Part shown: positions 24,330 to 36,239 of the stretch, one piece after another
Layout of the letters: each line of letters starts with the position of its first letter
Position numbering within the stretch: position 1 is the first letter of the stretch
Assembly (NCBI RefSeq): GCF_963966145.1
Contig: NC_091053.1
Location: 868,001-932,000 of the forward strand
Reading direction: 5' to 3'
Length of the DNA: 64,000 nucleotides
From: Tenebrio molitor
Taxonomy: Eukaryota > Arthropoda > Insecta > Coleoptera > Tenebrionidae
Notes under the pieces: generated by a model
Database searches by the model: none
The model's input: only the letters and a program-made list of their open reading frames with translations
Told to the model about the DNA's origin: nothing
Made by a program: the position numbers and the translations under genes

Positions 24330-25800
24330 ACGGTTGCAACGTTGCCTCCTTTTGCGGATTTTTTTTTAAATTTTGTAAAAAATCGGATCATGAGTTTTGG
24401 GGTGCGTTCAGCCTTACCGGGAGTGTTGTGTTACCAGGATCGGCGAATCAATAATGTCGGAATAAATATTAGAGGAAGTCAAGGTCCGGCAAATCCCCGG
24501 ATATCAGGATTGTGGAAGAAAGAATTGTTTCGGAAACTAAAAGTGGAGATTAAGGGTAGGAAATATCTCAATTAATGAAAATCCCCGGGCGGAAGCTGTG
24601 GCAGCATGTTGCGTGCAAGCAGCGACCATCATTTTGGCGTGCGGAACCCGGTCAAATAGTCAATTAAAGGTTTGAAACATCTGCAACCAACATTACACAC
24701 AGACGACACCTGCTACCTATATGGAACCACTTAGGGGCTTTCAGAGCCGTCACTATAACTTTATTTACTTGCGTAAACTCCATTACACTTGCCGTCGTAA
24801 CATAAAGTATACACAAAGTCACTTTGTAGCGAGAAAAACACTTAAGCTCCGATAAATAATTGATGCGGCGAAAGCTCGACCGATTACGATAACTTAGCCG
24901 AGTTAGTTTAACGATTTAGTCCTGGCGTGTTAATTTTTCAGGTGGGTTCGATCCGAGACGTGGCCGGTCGGTTATCCTGATTACCACCTGAAGCCTGGCG
25001 CGCACTTTTACTTTAAGATAAATGACCGCAGGCCCCGGAAAGTCTCCATAGATCTTCATTTCCCGGAGACGTCTGACGCCGCCGACTCCGGCTTCACATT
25101 CGGCTTATATTGAGGAAATAAAAATAGAGGTGGTCCTAGTAAGCCCTCTCTTCTATTATTTCTTAAATCTGTCCACTATTTCATCCCCTAAATGGACGTT
25201 ACTGTGTTGTTTACGATTACTTATGGGACCATTAAGCCCCTCCGTATAAACAAACATCTTCACACCGAAACGCATTTATTTCTGCAGATTTTATTTCGAG
25301 GGCTGTAAATTTCATTTATTTCGCATTTAGCTCGCCACTTAGCTTACGTGCAACGAGAAATCCCATTATCTCAGACGCCATCACGGTTTTAAGACGGGGG
25401 AGACGTCGACGTTTTTCAACACTCCAAACAATTACCGACTTCATATTTTACGTTTTCGACCCGCAAACAAAACACAAACACACGCCGTTTTTATTCCCGC
25501 TTCGAATGAATATTAAAATAACATAAACGTTAGAAGGAATTCGATATTAGTCCGACCTTATGAAAATTTAATTTTCAGACGCGAACGCGAACGAAACTTG
25601 AATATTTAATCCAAATAAATAGAGTCTCGAGGTGGAAGAGTCAACATGGATTTTATCAACATTTCTCTTGTTGACCTGACTCGATCATATTCCCGAATTG
25701 ATCATGCAAACATGAAACTGAATAAACTCTTAAAAATCTCTACTACATCCTGTGATTTAGAAAGTTTTTGCCAGATCGAGACTCGAGATCCGACAAAGTG
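24330..25800. other. Intergenic DNA, no gene seen
   Basis: No exon recognised. The plus frame 24315-24575 starts inside the palindrome array and is not credible as a gene. Confidence 0.4.
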
Positions 25801-25801
25801 G

Positions 25802-26245
25802 CGTTACTAGTTCTGTCAACAATGTCAATCGAGAAAAATAGATATTTATCCCACTGAGTGGGATAAGAACTTAATTATCCCACTGAGTGGGGTAATGAAG
25901 CTCACTTATCCCACTCAAATGAGTGGGATAAGTGTAATTTTTCCCACGTCTTAAAACGTGACCCTCCCAAAACCAAACACTTGCGGTAAATGACAATCAC
26001 GAACATTAATTAACCCTAAAAAATTATATTTTCATGAAACGATAAAATAATTTCTAGTTGTTACTAGTTCTGTCAACAACGTCAATCGAGAAAAATAGTT
26101 ATCCCACTGAGTGGGGCAATGAAGCTCACTTATCCCACTCAAATGAGTGGGATAAGTGTCATTTATCCCACGGCTTAAAATGTGACCATCCCAAAACCAA
26201 ACACTTGCGGTAAATGACAATCACGAAGATTAATTAACACTGAAC
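25802..26245. repeat. Tandem duplication with CCCACT-AGTGGG palindromes
   Basis: Two direct copies begin GTTACTAGTTCTGTCAACAA at 25802 and 26060, a 258-bp offset. Both share TATCCCACTGAGTGGG and CCCACTCAAATGAGTGGG palindromes and the tail CCAAAACCAAACACTTGCGG. The first copy has one palindrome more than the second. Confidence 0.85.
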
Positions 26246-26249
26246 AATT

Positions 26250-27232
26250 CTACAAAATTAATTAATTATAAAATAAATTGTGAAATTAAAATTTGCGAAT
26301 TAAACGAGACGTTTTGGGGTGTAGAAAAATTGTTTTTCTTTGTTCAAGAACCGTCACTTCCACTCCAGACGCCACAATTAACGAGTCCTTTTGACCTACC
26401 TGCAAGATTTTTTCCCTGACCTCTGCGTCGAAATTTCGCAAACCTCCTTACACAGTGATCCAATTTAGCTATCGGCAACCGCTTTACCGACTAGACGCCG
26501 CCATAGTCCGATTTGTATGAAAGTTCCAGGGAGAAATTCAATTTCGCAAATATGATAATACCGGCGCTTAATCGAAACGAGGCTGGAGGCGTCGCGCCGC
26601 CGTATAATTTTTTCGTCGGCCGAATATCGTGAGACACATATTCGCCGGCTCCCTTATTGGGTCGCATCTACATGCCTGGATTTTTACCTCGCAATTGACA
26701 ATTCCATCCGATGTCGACGACTCCATCCCTCTCGGAAAAATCCAAACAACGATAAAATAAGCCCCGCAAACGTGCCTCCGCCGGCCGGGATTAATGTTCT
26801 CCGTGCACGCGATCTGATCGAAACAGCCGCGACGCTTTTTTGCGCAAAGTCGAACCTGTTCGATGGGAAAAGGAGAGCACCAAGGGATCAAGAAAACCCA
26901 CCTTAAAAAATTAGCTTTATAGTCATAAATTCCATTACATCGTAAGACCCGAAGGCGACACTCGGGCCCGTGGTTGTTTTTTTTTTCGAGCTTTCAACTT
27001 TTTTTTACAAAATATATATATACGGTGGTCGAATAAAAAACATTGTAATAATAACAAACAACAACATTTAGACAGGTAATGCATCTTGACGTGGTGGTTT
27101 GGCTGCATCGAGAACAACAAAATCGGAAAGCTTTTGTGATGTTAATCTTACAGACTAGACTTTAAGATGATTTGTAACTTAAGACGAGGCCAATTTGACT
27201 CGGAAACAATCGAAGCGATGCGTATCTGCACG
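26250..27232. other. Intergenic DNA and probable 3' UTR of ATG16
   Basis: The part next to 27232 is probably the ATG16 3' UTR on the minus strand. I could not find a canonical AATAAA within about 300 nt, so the polyadenylation site is unassigned. Sequence around 26570-26890 is GC-rich without a recognisable exon. Confidence 0.35.
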
Positions 27233-27326
27233 TTAGATGTCGCTCCAGATGACGGCCTTCTTGGATCTGTCGACGGTGGCGAGCATGGTTCCGTACGGAT
27301 GCCACCCGGTAGCTGTCACGGCGGAC
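27233..27326 (-). CDS. Atg16: ATG16 (ATG16L1-like) last exon, end of the WD40 domain
   Basis: The exon follows an acceptor (CTTCTCCAG|GTCC). It completes a serine codon split with the exon at 28174 and encodes SAVTATGWHPYGTMLATVD, then DRSKKAVIWSDI and a TAA at 27235-27233. This matches the closing half-blade of ATG16 proteins (WxPxGxxVxxxD...KAVxW) in both sequence and position of the stop, only a few residues after the final tryptophan. The intron to the previous exon is 847 bp and contains a SINE. The open frame on the opposite strand across this exon is a shadow. Confidence 0.93.
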
Positions 27327-27737
27327 CTGGAGAAGAGGCCATGTGATCTTCACAAAGCATGTAACAAACACCACAGACGTGCAGCCAACGGGTACTACCA
27401 GGGTGCGGAAAAAGAACGACGATCCTCGACGACCGCCCCCGAGTTGGGCGCCAAATCTTACATAAATCATCGTCAGCGGCGGCACCGTCTAATTACGAAC
27501 GGGATCGATTACCTCGCGGGTTTTTCCGGCACGTCCCAAATTCACGACTGGCCGATCTGCAGTGTGAGACCGAGTCGACGGCCGAAATCGATCTGCGGAC
27601 CACCTACAACTTTTAATTTAATAACGCGGCAATTAACCCCGAGTAAAACAAGATCATTAATTATGGTGCGACCGACGTGCAAAATACATACTATTAGAAC
27701 CGGCAATTAATGGAAGCGTTGCCACTTGTGATGGGTC

Positions 27738-28008
27738 AAAAAAAAACGACTGGTAAAGGAAAGGATACATCATTCTGAGGCTTTTCAGAGAGTTTTCAGC
27801 CACACTGACGGGAAGATTCGGGATGGGTCGGTGAGGATGGGTGCGGAAGGTACTGGACCCAGCATTCGCCTTATCTGTGATATGAGACATACCACGATGT
27901 GATGGTGTGGAGAAACTTTGAAAAAAACCCACACCTAGTACCGGGGTTAGAACCCGGGACCTCCGGAATGTAAAGTGGCGCGCTAGGCGCTTGGCCACAG
28001 AACTCGGT
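27738..28008 (-). mobile_element. tRNA-derived SINE copy in the last ATG16 intron
   Basis: On the minus strand the head carries an A-box-like GTGGCCAAGCGCCTAGCGCG and a B-box-like GGGTTCTAACCCCGG, as in a tRNA gene. A shared body follows (GTGGGTTTTTTTC, ATCACAAATAAGGCGAATGC type, CGTCAGTGTGGCTGAAAA). Three further copies occur in the window. Confidence 0.8.
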
Positions 28009-28173
28009 CTGGCTGGTATTTCGGCGAAGAGGTGTAAAGTAGCGTGTTTTGGTCGTCGAGGAACGTCGCTTCTAAAAACAGATCTATCTGGAGAGAGAGG
28101 TGTTGTGAAGAAGCAGCACAGCTCAAGCTAGTGAGACGAGATAAAATTTGAGAGAAAAAAAGAGTGCACTTAC

Positions 28174-28320
28174 GAGTGTTCCTTGAGGATGCCCTCGACT
28201 TTGGAGGAGTTGACTCCCCAAATGTAGACGCTGCCGTCGGCTGATCCCACCGCCAGGTACTGCCCATCGGGACTGAAAGTGACCCTCGCCCAGTCGCACC
28301 CCACCTTGAATCCGTCGCAG
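28174..28320 (-). CDS. Atg16: ATG16 (ATG16L1-like) exon, penultimate WD40 blade
   Basis: The exon runs from an acceptor (TTCCTTCCAG|CTG) to a donor (CACTC|GTAAGT). It enters and leaves in phase 2, and both joins give serine. It encodes CDGFKVGCDWARVTFSPDG, then GSADGSVYIWGV and EGILKEHS. The GxDWxRxxFSPDG and GSAxGSxYIW strings are hallmarks of the sixth to seventh WD blades of ATG16L1 proteins. No frame interruption is present. The intron to the upstream exon C is 6.9 kb, the longest found in this gene here. Confidence 0.95.
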
Positions 28321-30110
28321 CTGGAAGGAAGAACAAGTGTGTGACAACAGCCCCCGCAGTCAATATTCGAACGTGTCAACCCGCGAGATGACAAATTAAT
28401 ACCGACATTATTTGCTCGAGAGCACTTTTCTTGAGTTGAAAAAGTCTCGCGTGAGCAGCGCAACTTTTATCTGACGTTGACGAGACATCGCGCGCCGCAC
28501 AAAGGAACCAAGTCCCGCCAATTCGTGTTTCCATCCATAATAATTTTAAAGCGGGACAAGAAAAATGGAAAAAATTTAAGTGCGAAGTGCGCGATAATGG
28601 TTAAAGTTTTCGGATCGGAGTTTTCACGCCAAAACACCGTCGAATATCTAATAAATCACGCGGACCGTCGGCCGGGGACCGACAGGGGGTCGGGGTGATT
28701 CATTTTCGTACAAAACGCGTTAAACACTTAACTTCTTCGAGCGCGCCGGACGAAAGTGGGTTAAGTGGAGACGCCAACAGGTCCTCTCCGTGTGGATAGC
28801 GGCCGCGATAAGACGGCACCCTGGGCGAGACCGATATCGCCATAAAGTCATCGTTTTTATCTTACGTCATTAATCTTGCACCAGTCGACAGCCACCCCGC
28901 CAGAACATCTCGACCAGACCGGTGTATTTGAGAACTTCTTTATCGCGAAGGACGTACGCCACATGCCCCCGGCCGCCTTCCTTTTGAATTGTAAAAGATG
29001 TTATTAACTATGCAGTGCGACGGAGGGGATCGATCAAATACATTTTAAAGAACATCCAACCAAGACGGCCAATCTACTAGCGCAAAATGTTTGCTTCAAC
29101 GACGGAATTTAATCATTTTATTCCTTGAAACCTGCACAGTCGACTGTGCACACTTCAATCTTACCAAATGAATCAACCCCACTGTCGTTTCTTCCATTTT
29201 TGGCACGCCAAAAACTATGCTACAGGAAGTGATTGCACAAAAATGAATACCGCCGAAAGACGCCACGGGCACCATGATTCTGATTCCCTTTCTTGTGTTC
29301 ACAAAAACTGTTGTCTCCTTGTTTCCTCGTTGGTTTCAAAAACAAGACTACACCAATATCTTCTTTGGGTTGACAACCAGTTTCAGCCAAAGTCTAAGCT
29401 AACAGTTTCGTAGATTTTGTTCCTTTGAAGCTCTGGGGAAGCTTAAAGTGCTCCAGATACGAATTTTTAACACATTCTTCCTCGTCTTCGTAGAAATCGT
29501 GTCCACTTTAATCGACGATTAATCCTCGTTAAATTGTTGCCAGGCAACGACACTTGCTTGAAAAATGAAACCGGCCAATTCCGACCACTTGTGATATTAC
29601 CGTCGACAATTATTTACGGTCGCCGTACTTGGACGACTATATTTTATCATAATTATCTTTCCAAAACAAAGACTACATTAATATTCACGCACAACCAATG
29701 CAAATATGAATTAGTTAAGTAAATATGAATTTATTATGCGAGCACCTGTTATTAAGCACAAAATCTATTAATTAAACACGGCTACCGTTTAAACATTTTT
29801 TTCACCGGTCTTGCTTTATGATATCCTACGGACATCACAGGTTTGTTTACTTTTAGTTGGAAATTTATTACAGAAATGCAAGCAAAAGCTTATTTACGAA
29901 TGCATAATTAGTCGTGCTAATTTGAATCTCTGGAATAATAACTGAAACGTGGCCAGATTAATATTTGTTTTCTTGAATAAAAAGCTCTGGTAGCCGGAAA
30001 ATTGTACCGATAATTCGAATTTTCGAAAAGAAAAGAATATTTTCCTTCGTCGTTAAGATGGAAGATGACTGAAAAGTGTGCCAAAACGATAGTTTCCGTC
30101 ATATGTTCTC
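28321..30110. other. ATG16 intron (3' part), no exon seen
   Basis: Part of the 6,887-bp intron 28321-35207. CpG-rich DNA lies around 28470-28990. I see no alternative exon or nested gene. Confidence 0.5.
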
Positions 30111-30114
30111 GACA

Positions 30115-30384
30115 ACCGAGTACTGTGGCCAAGCGCTTAGCGCGCCACTTTACATTCGGGAGGTCCCGGGTTCTAACCCCGGTACTAGGTGTGGGTTTTT
30201 TTCAAAGTTTCTCCACACCATCACATCGTGGGATGTCTTATATCACAAATAAGGCGAATGCTGAGTCAGTATCAACCTCTCAGTACCCCTACTCCCTTCC
30301 GCACCCATCCTCACCGTACCTATCCCGAATCTTCCCGTCAGAGTGGCTGAAAAGGCTCGTATCCTTTCCTTTTCTTCTCGACAT
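30115..30384 (+). mobile_element. tRNA-derived SINE copy
   Basis: Head ACCGAGTACTGTGGCCAAGC, then CGGGTTCTAACCCCGG, body with GTGTGGGTTTTTTTCAAAG and a tail after GTGGCTGAAAAGGCTC. It lies in the long ATG16 intron in sense opposite to the gene and is nearly full length for the family. Confidence 0.85.
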
Positions 30385-32690
30385 TCATATTTGAATAAAT
30401 CATATGTATTCTATTTCATATCTCTTCGTAGATTTTTTCGGTAATAAATAGATTTATACCGTTTTGGTGTCTCAATTTATTCTTGGAAAAATTCGTAAAA
30501 ACGAGACAAGTGGCGACGATCAAACTGTTTATAAAACGAGATCTTGCCAACGACAAGTGTGCTTACTCTGATGCTGCAAGTTTCATTTAGATTTTAAAGT
30601 AGCAGAAAAAAAACGTACACTTCTGTAGTAAAGTGCCATTTCCTCCCTTGTTAAATAATTATTAATTTCAGGTCATGTAGGTTAAGTGACGACAAACGTT
30701 TTAAAACACGCCTACTCCAAATGCGCGACTTTTCGAACAGCCGTTGCTATACGTGTATTCCCCGGAAGAGCTCTATTTTCATTGAAAATACATTTAGAAT
30801 TGCAGTCTGACTTATAAATTTAAGAGGGACTGATTTTTGTCAACAACAACAACCCACACACCGGGGATGAAATAACAATGAGTAAACAACTCTGTTGCTG
30901 GAATTATGATTTTATCCGTCGTTTATGAAATCCTCCGAGCAATCTAAATACAACAAACTGACTCTTTGATTCTTACGAAAAGAATCAATTGAAAGCTAAG
31001 AGGTTAATATGTTTTTATGCAACTTACAATACGCTGGAGTCGTAAATTTGCCTACGTAACTTGCCGGTAACTCGCCTGGTAAAAATCCTCCCGGCCATAA
31101 TTTAATCATCGTTCGTGTTTTTCGGGTCGAGAAGAGTGGTCGGATGTGTTTTCGACAACTTTCGACCCGAAGCGGGCGCATTAATATTTCGGGAGGTCGG
31201 TGGGGGGGTGGCGTTTCGAGGCACGCACCCCTCTGCCAAGTCCGAATCGTCGGAGCGCACTTATTCGAATAAATTTATTTCTGTGTGTGCGTCGGCACCG
31301 AATAAGTTGTTTAAAAAGATGTTTATTGGATTCGGAGCGTTCGCTCGAATGCAACGTTACGATCGAACGGGGAGTACATCATAGGGTGCGATATTCTGGT
31401 TCGATAACGGCGCAGTTTGAGATAGCGACTCAAAGCGAATTGTCGTTATTTCGTCAGGATTAAGGAACGATTGAGCGTATCTACCGAGTCGCTCAAAAGA
31501 CTGAAAATTCAAAGGCGAACGAAAGATAGCGGAGGAGCTTTATGAACCGGCTTTAAAAATACCCGAGCAGTCAGCTAGTTTTCCGCCGATATGAATTATC
31601 TGCCCTTTATTGTCTCTCGGGTCATGGACGCCGGCACAGATCCTGCCACCGAAGGCGGAAGAAACATCGACGACCGAAACTTTGTCGCTTTATTCTCTAC
31701 TCGCTGAAACCTATCGAGGGATCATTCGGACGCTTTTAATTACGCCTTCTCCGGATATTTTGCGCTTGCGACTCGAGTCTCTGCATGATTTACAAGGCGT
31801 CGCTACCAAAAAAGAAACACCAACAATCAACGTTCCCTCTAGGTCTGCCGGAGATTCCATTAAAAATAAATAACGGTCTGGTCGTTAATAATTTTCGATG
31901 TGCTTTGAGTGTATGACGTGGCGAGATCGAATTCCTTCGTCAAATACAAAACATGTTTTCTTCTCGATGTACAGAAAAAGAGCACAGTTTTTACCGACAA
32001 AACTAAACAATTCTAACAAAAAAATCTAAATCGAATGAAAAACTTATAAAGATAAGACGCGTAATTGAATTGAAACTGAATCACGGAAAGAAATAAAAAC
32101 AGTAGTTTCGCTGGCTTGAAAATAAATAACAAGGTTGTGTTAATAAATCCGGGTAATTGTGAGAGACGCAATTTGTAAGAATTCAAAGAAGAGGGATTTG
32201 AAAGTTGAAGAAAAAGAAGAAATCCAGCTCCTGTATTAAGAAAATCAAAGCCAAGACAAAAAGGCGTAAAAAATAATTATGTGTTATTCAATTTTCGATA
32301 GTGAAGACATTTTCTGTGGAAAAAAACAATAACCTTCTGACTCTGAACAAATCTAGACAATAGCTCGGCTATCGCCTCGTGCCTAACACGGAAAAAAATT
32401 ACATTTCCTAACTTATTGCACAAATAGCTATTTTAGTATCGTCTTTGGTAATAATGCATAAAAAATCATAATTACCCCTTTTTTAATTATTAAATAGAGA
32501 ATATTAATTTCGCATAAATAATACATCCCAGAGATCATTTGAAAAATTAAAATTTTATGTTTTATCGAAAATTATTAGAAATAATTTTTAGCATTATAAA
32601 GAAAGAGGTCCTTTGGAAAACTGATTATGAATGAAAACCAGTCCTTCACTAATATTATTAACAAATTAATAAATTAATTATCAATATACA
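30385..32690. other. ATG16 intron, no exon seen
   Basis: A block at about 30539-30575, ACAAGTGTGCTTACTCTGATGC, recurs inverted near 37570-37600. AAGTGGCGACGATCAAAC at 30510 resembles an LTR-retrotransposon primer-binding region but no LTR pair was found. Overlapping frames at 31115-31873 have no family features. Confidence 0.4.
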
Positions 32691-32696
32691 GGGTGT

Positions 32697-32953
32697 CTCA
32701 AAATTTCAGTGTAGATGATTGTGGAAAATAATAACATAAAACAATTTTTTGAAGAATAGCTTTACTTGGGAGTAAAAAAATCTTAAATTTTTGTAATTTT
32801 TTAATATGCAGACTGCTATAAATGCAACAAAATTAAAGTGCTTATATCTTCTTCAGGAAGAGCGATTTTTTTTTCTAAGTATTTACAAGCTCCACTGGGT
32901 CCTTCCCTACCACGCTTTGAATTCGGATTTCGACAATTTTGAAACACCCCGTA
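32697..32953. mobile_element. MITE-like element with TACRGGGTGT termini
   Basis: The left end TACAGGGTGTCTCAAAATTT and the right end (reverse complement TACGGGGTGTTTCAAAATTG) form imperfect terminal inverted repeats of about 20 bp bordered by TA. The 257-bp interior has no transposase. The interior differs from the other TACAGGGTGT elements in this window, so it is a separate family with similar tips. Confidence 0.7.
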
Positions 32954-32959
32954 TAATTG

Positions 32960-34460
32960 GGATTAGAGATTTCTTCATAAAAATTAGTATAAAATGTACA
33001 TTTTCTTTGAAACTTTTGGGCAACATTTTGATTTTTTTCAATTAATTGTTACCGAGCCGATCCGAACCGATGAATCTATAAATCAAGCGAAATTGACATA
33101 TTTCGTGGGGCGCTTTTTAACGTGTCTCACGTCTAAGCCTCAATTGATACAATATGTTTTTTTTACTCTTAGAATAAACGACTGGACTAGAACAGTAAAA
33201 GGAGACAAAGGTCATCAACAATAAAATTCGCAGCGTACCATAAACAAAAAACAAAATACGAAAGTGTCCTTGGATCGAATAATAAAAAGAGTCCTTCCAA
33301 AAAAAAGTGAAACACGGAATATAAAATTCATGCAACTTTATTGTTTGAAATAAATAAAACTTTGATTGTTATTCATTAGATTAATTTTAATAAACTTCTC
33401 TTTTTTAAACGTTGCTGATCTCTTCAAGGATACTGAAAAATGTAGTCTTCGACGCACTTTGTACATAACAAAAAAAAATGAATTGCACAGAATTTTATAT
33501 TTGACTGTTACAAATCCGGAGTCAAGGGAAAATAGCACGGCCGGGCCCCACTTAACGCACCTTTTGCCTCGTCCTCCGTGCAATTCCTTGGCGCACTTTC
33601 ACGATTCAGGTCAAGTTTATCGGGAAATTTTACAGTTTTCAGCTACTGGAAATCGTTCCGTCGCGGCGATAATGGCCACTTCTACGGGGAATCCGCGATA
33701 AGTACATTGGTCCGGTTTTATTGCGCCGTTTTTGCTTAACAATACGCCAATAACGCCTCGCACTGTAAATATCAGGCCATAAAGTCGCGTTCCGTCGAAG
33801 CGAAAGCTTTTTTCTCTCGAGATATCCACATAAAATTAACCCTCGACATGACAGATTTATTTTTATATCGCCGATTGAATTTTATCGGCTTTTTAAACGG
33901 CATCGATCACGTCGCCCAACTTTTACTCGAATCCTAATGTTTCACAATGGGGAAAATACACCGAGGAGGCAATGACTCAATGACTAATATGCATTTTACA
34001 AAGATTTCCACCTCGCGGACAGGACTGGCTTTCCTTCGTAATCAGTTTTTCCAGGGGACCTCGTCCAAAGAGATTTATAATTCTGGAAACCTGTCCAAAT
34101 AATTTAATCCATCTTTTCGTCAAGATATAAAAATGGTGGAGGCGCCGGGTATCATATTTTTTATCTCGCGCAGAATGATCCACTCAAGATGGCGGAACAA
34201 CAATGGACGTGTGGCTCAATAAGAAGAACAAGCAACTGTTTCTTCTGATAATGATCTTCCACTTTTAGGTGGTCAAAATCTTGAACGTAGATCGAGAAGA
34301 AAATATGCTAAGGAAGAACCATCAGTATAAAATATCGTGTACGTCAATTAGACAAAATGGGCCATTTTGGCATCAACAAAATTTAATACTTAGTTATTTC
34401 CACTACGAAAAAGCTTTTGTTCACGCGAATTGCGTGTTCGTTTTCATAAAATCGAATTTC
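32960..34460. other. ATG16 intron, no exon seen
   Basis: AT-rich DNA. The short frames at 32994-33701 and 33338-33829 overlap on both strands and lack family features. Confidence 0.4.
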
Positions 34461-34463
34461 GAT

Positions 34464-34525
34464 TATGCGTGAGCGAAAGTGAAATCTTCACCCACTGGTA
34501 ACTATGGATACAGACTCACTTTCTA
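34464..34525 (+). repeat. Fragment related to the 6.6-7.1 kb LINE remnant
   Basis: TATGCGTGAGCGAAAGTGAA followed by TCTTCACCCACTGGTAAC and ATACAGACTC matches the ends of both units of the tandem duplication at 6.6-7.1 kb. Confidence 0.6.
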
Positions 34526-35207
34526 GGGAGGTATCGAACAAAAAATATTGAATCTGTTTGATATTCGAAGGTAGTTGCTGCCTCTGAGAAAGAGATGAAC
34601 TTGACAGATTATTTTCAAATTGCAAAAATTTTAATTTTTTTTCAATAGACAATTTGAAAAATCCAAAATAAAAACGACAAACAATTTTCAGGTTTTTCAA
34701 ATTTTCACGAAAACAATTCCACAATCTACGAGGAAAGTTCAAAATATACGAGCAAGCTCAGGAAGCGTGGAGCTTTCCGTGCTCATTATACAGTTAAATA
34801 TTCCTTTAATGTGCCGTGTTTTAAGACGTAGCGCTTTAATTTTTGCTTTTTTCCCAAAACAAACTCCCCAGTCGCCGCAGTGCACTTCTTCGCCGTCCCA
34901 ATTTCCCTCTTACGTTTTGGAAAGTGTGAGAGAAAACGTGAAAAACGTTGCGTAACACCGTCGCCGATCACGCGGATCAGTTCGATGATCGATAATTACG
35001 CCCCGACACGTCCGACGCACCTACAATTTTCGTTCCCTAATGACCGGCAGAGGTTTTGATTGCAGCACCGACCAAGTTTTGTATTCGCATTAATGGGCAT
35101 TAATTACGATGGAGCATAAATCATTACGCAACTTGGGGTGGACTTTAATGGCTATCGGTTACATCCCGGAAATTTATGTTTCGACGACGCGAACAAACGC
35201 AACTCAC

Positions 35208-35292
35208 CTGAACGACTTGACCACTTGGTTCATCCTCAGGTCGAGGAGCTTGAGGGTGTCGTCTCTGACGCAGCACACCAGGTAGTTGGCAT
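35208..35292 (-). CDS. Atg16: ATG16 (ATG16L1-like) exon, WD40 blade
   Basis: This is a short 85-bp exon between an acceptor (GTTTTGCAG|ATGCC) and a donor (TTCAG|GTGAGT). It enters in phase 1, so the upstream G joins AT to give aspartate, and it leaves in phase 2. It encodes ANYLVCCVRDDTLKLLDLR followed by MNQVVKSF. The RDDxLKxxDLR string is characteristic of the fifth-to-sixth blade of ATG16 WD40 domains. It is too short to appear as a long open frame and was found by matching phase and family pattern. A GTCGAC-rich repeat starts about 35 bp upstream of its acceptor. Confidence 0.93.
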
Positions 35293-35324
35293 CTGCAAAA
35301 CGAATCCACCTTTCAACCAGGAAT

Positions 35325-35845
35325 GGGGGATGTCGACAATTCGTGTCGACTATGTTATTGTCGACGCGTCGACAATTAAGTAGACGTCGAGAATGTCAAC
35401 AATGTCGACAATGTTATCAACGTCGAGAATGTCATCAACGTCGACAGTGTCGAGATTACGACATTGTTGACGTTATTGTTGACGCAATGTCGACGTTTTA
35501 TCGACATTGTCGACATTGATGACATTGATGACGTATTGTCGACATGTCGACAAATAAAGTTGACGCGTCGCCACCCATCCCTGCCTATCATCATCTTGTA
35601 TGACAGTATGACGTTAATTGACATTAATTAATTAATTTTTTGACACTTTGTTGATATGGGCATAATCAGGCAGTTTTTTTAATTTGTGACAATCTAAGGA
35701 AATTTTGAAATGACATACCTATTATTTCATATGTAACCTCACATTTGTCGACGTTTTATCGACATTGATGACATTGATTACATTGATGACGTATTGTCGA
35801 CATGTCGACAAATAAAGTCGACGCGTCGCCCCGCATCCCTGTTTT
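35325..35845. repeat. GTCGAC/GTTGAC-rich repeat cluster
   Basis: GTCGAC, GTTGAC and CATTGATGAC words recur densely over 35325-35575. A second copy of the last part (TGACGTATTGTCGACATGTC, then GACAAATAAAGT and GACGCGTCGCC) lies at about 35761-35842. The copies are direct and about 250 bp apart, with an AT-rich stretch between them. Many words are self-complementary. Confidence 0.75.
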
Positions 35846-36239
35846 CAACGAACGAGCCCCCAGATCGCGACGGCGTCCCCGCCGGATTAAAATTTATGCA
35901 GTCCGGCGTGTTATCTCGGCTGTTTTTATTTCCGCTCGGGGGCGCGGCGGCCGTTCGTGAGGAAGTTAGATTTATTTAATCAGGTGACGAAATTTACATA
36001 ATTAGTTTGCATTAGTGAGTTTTCTCGGGCGCGCACAATGAACGCGCCTCGACGCTCGACTTTTCCGGCATTAGCCGGAATTTACAATTACAATTAGTGA
36101 AGACGCTGCCGATTCAGACGCCATCGGCTCACCTGCCACACCTTCGCAACCCGGAAACTTTGAAAAAATTTCAAAATCACGGTGAATCGCTTTTTATCTC
36201 GCAACCCTTAATTTTATTGGACCAGAGGGTGCCACTCAC

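Noticed and set aside
27237..27710. 157-codon plus-strand open frame, one of the longest in the window
   Set aside because: It runs antisense over the last ATG16 exon and into intron. The reading has no family pattern, so it is a shadow.
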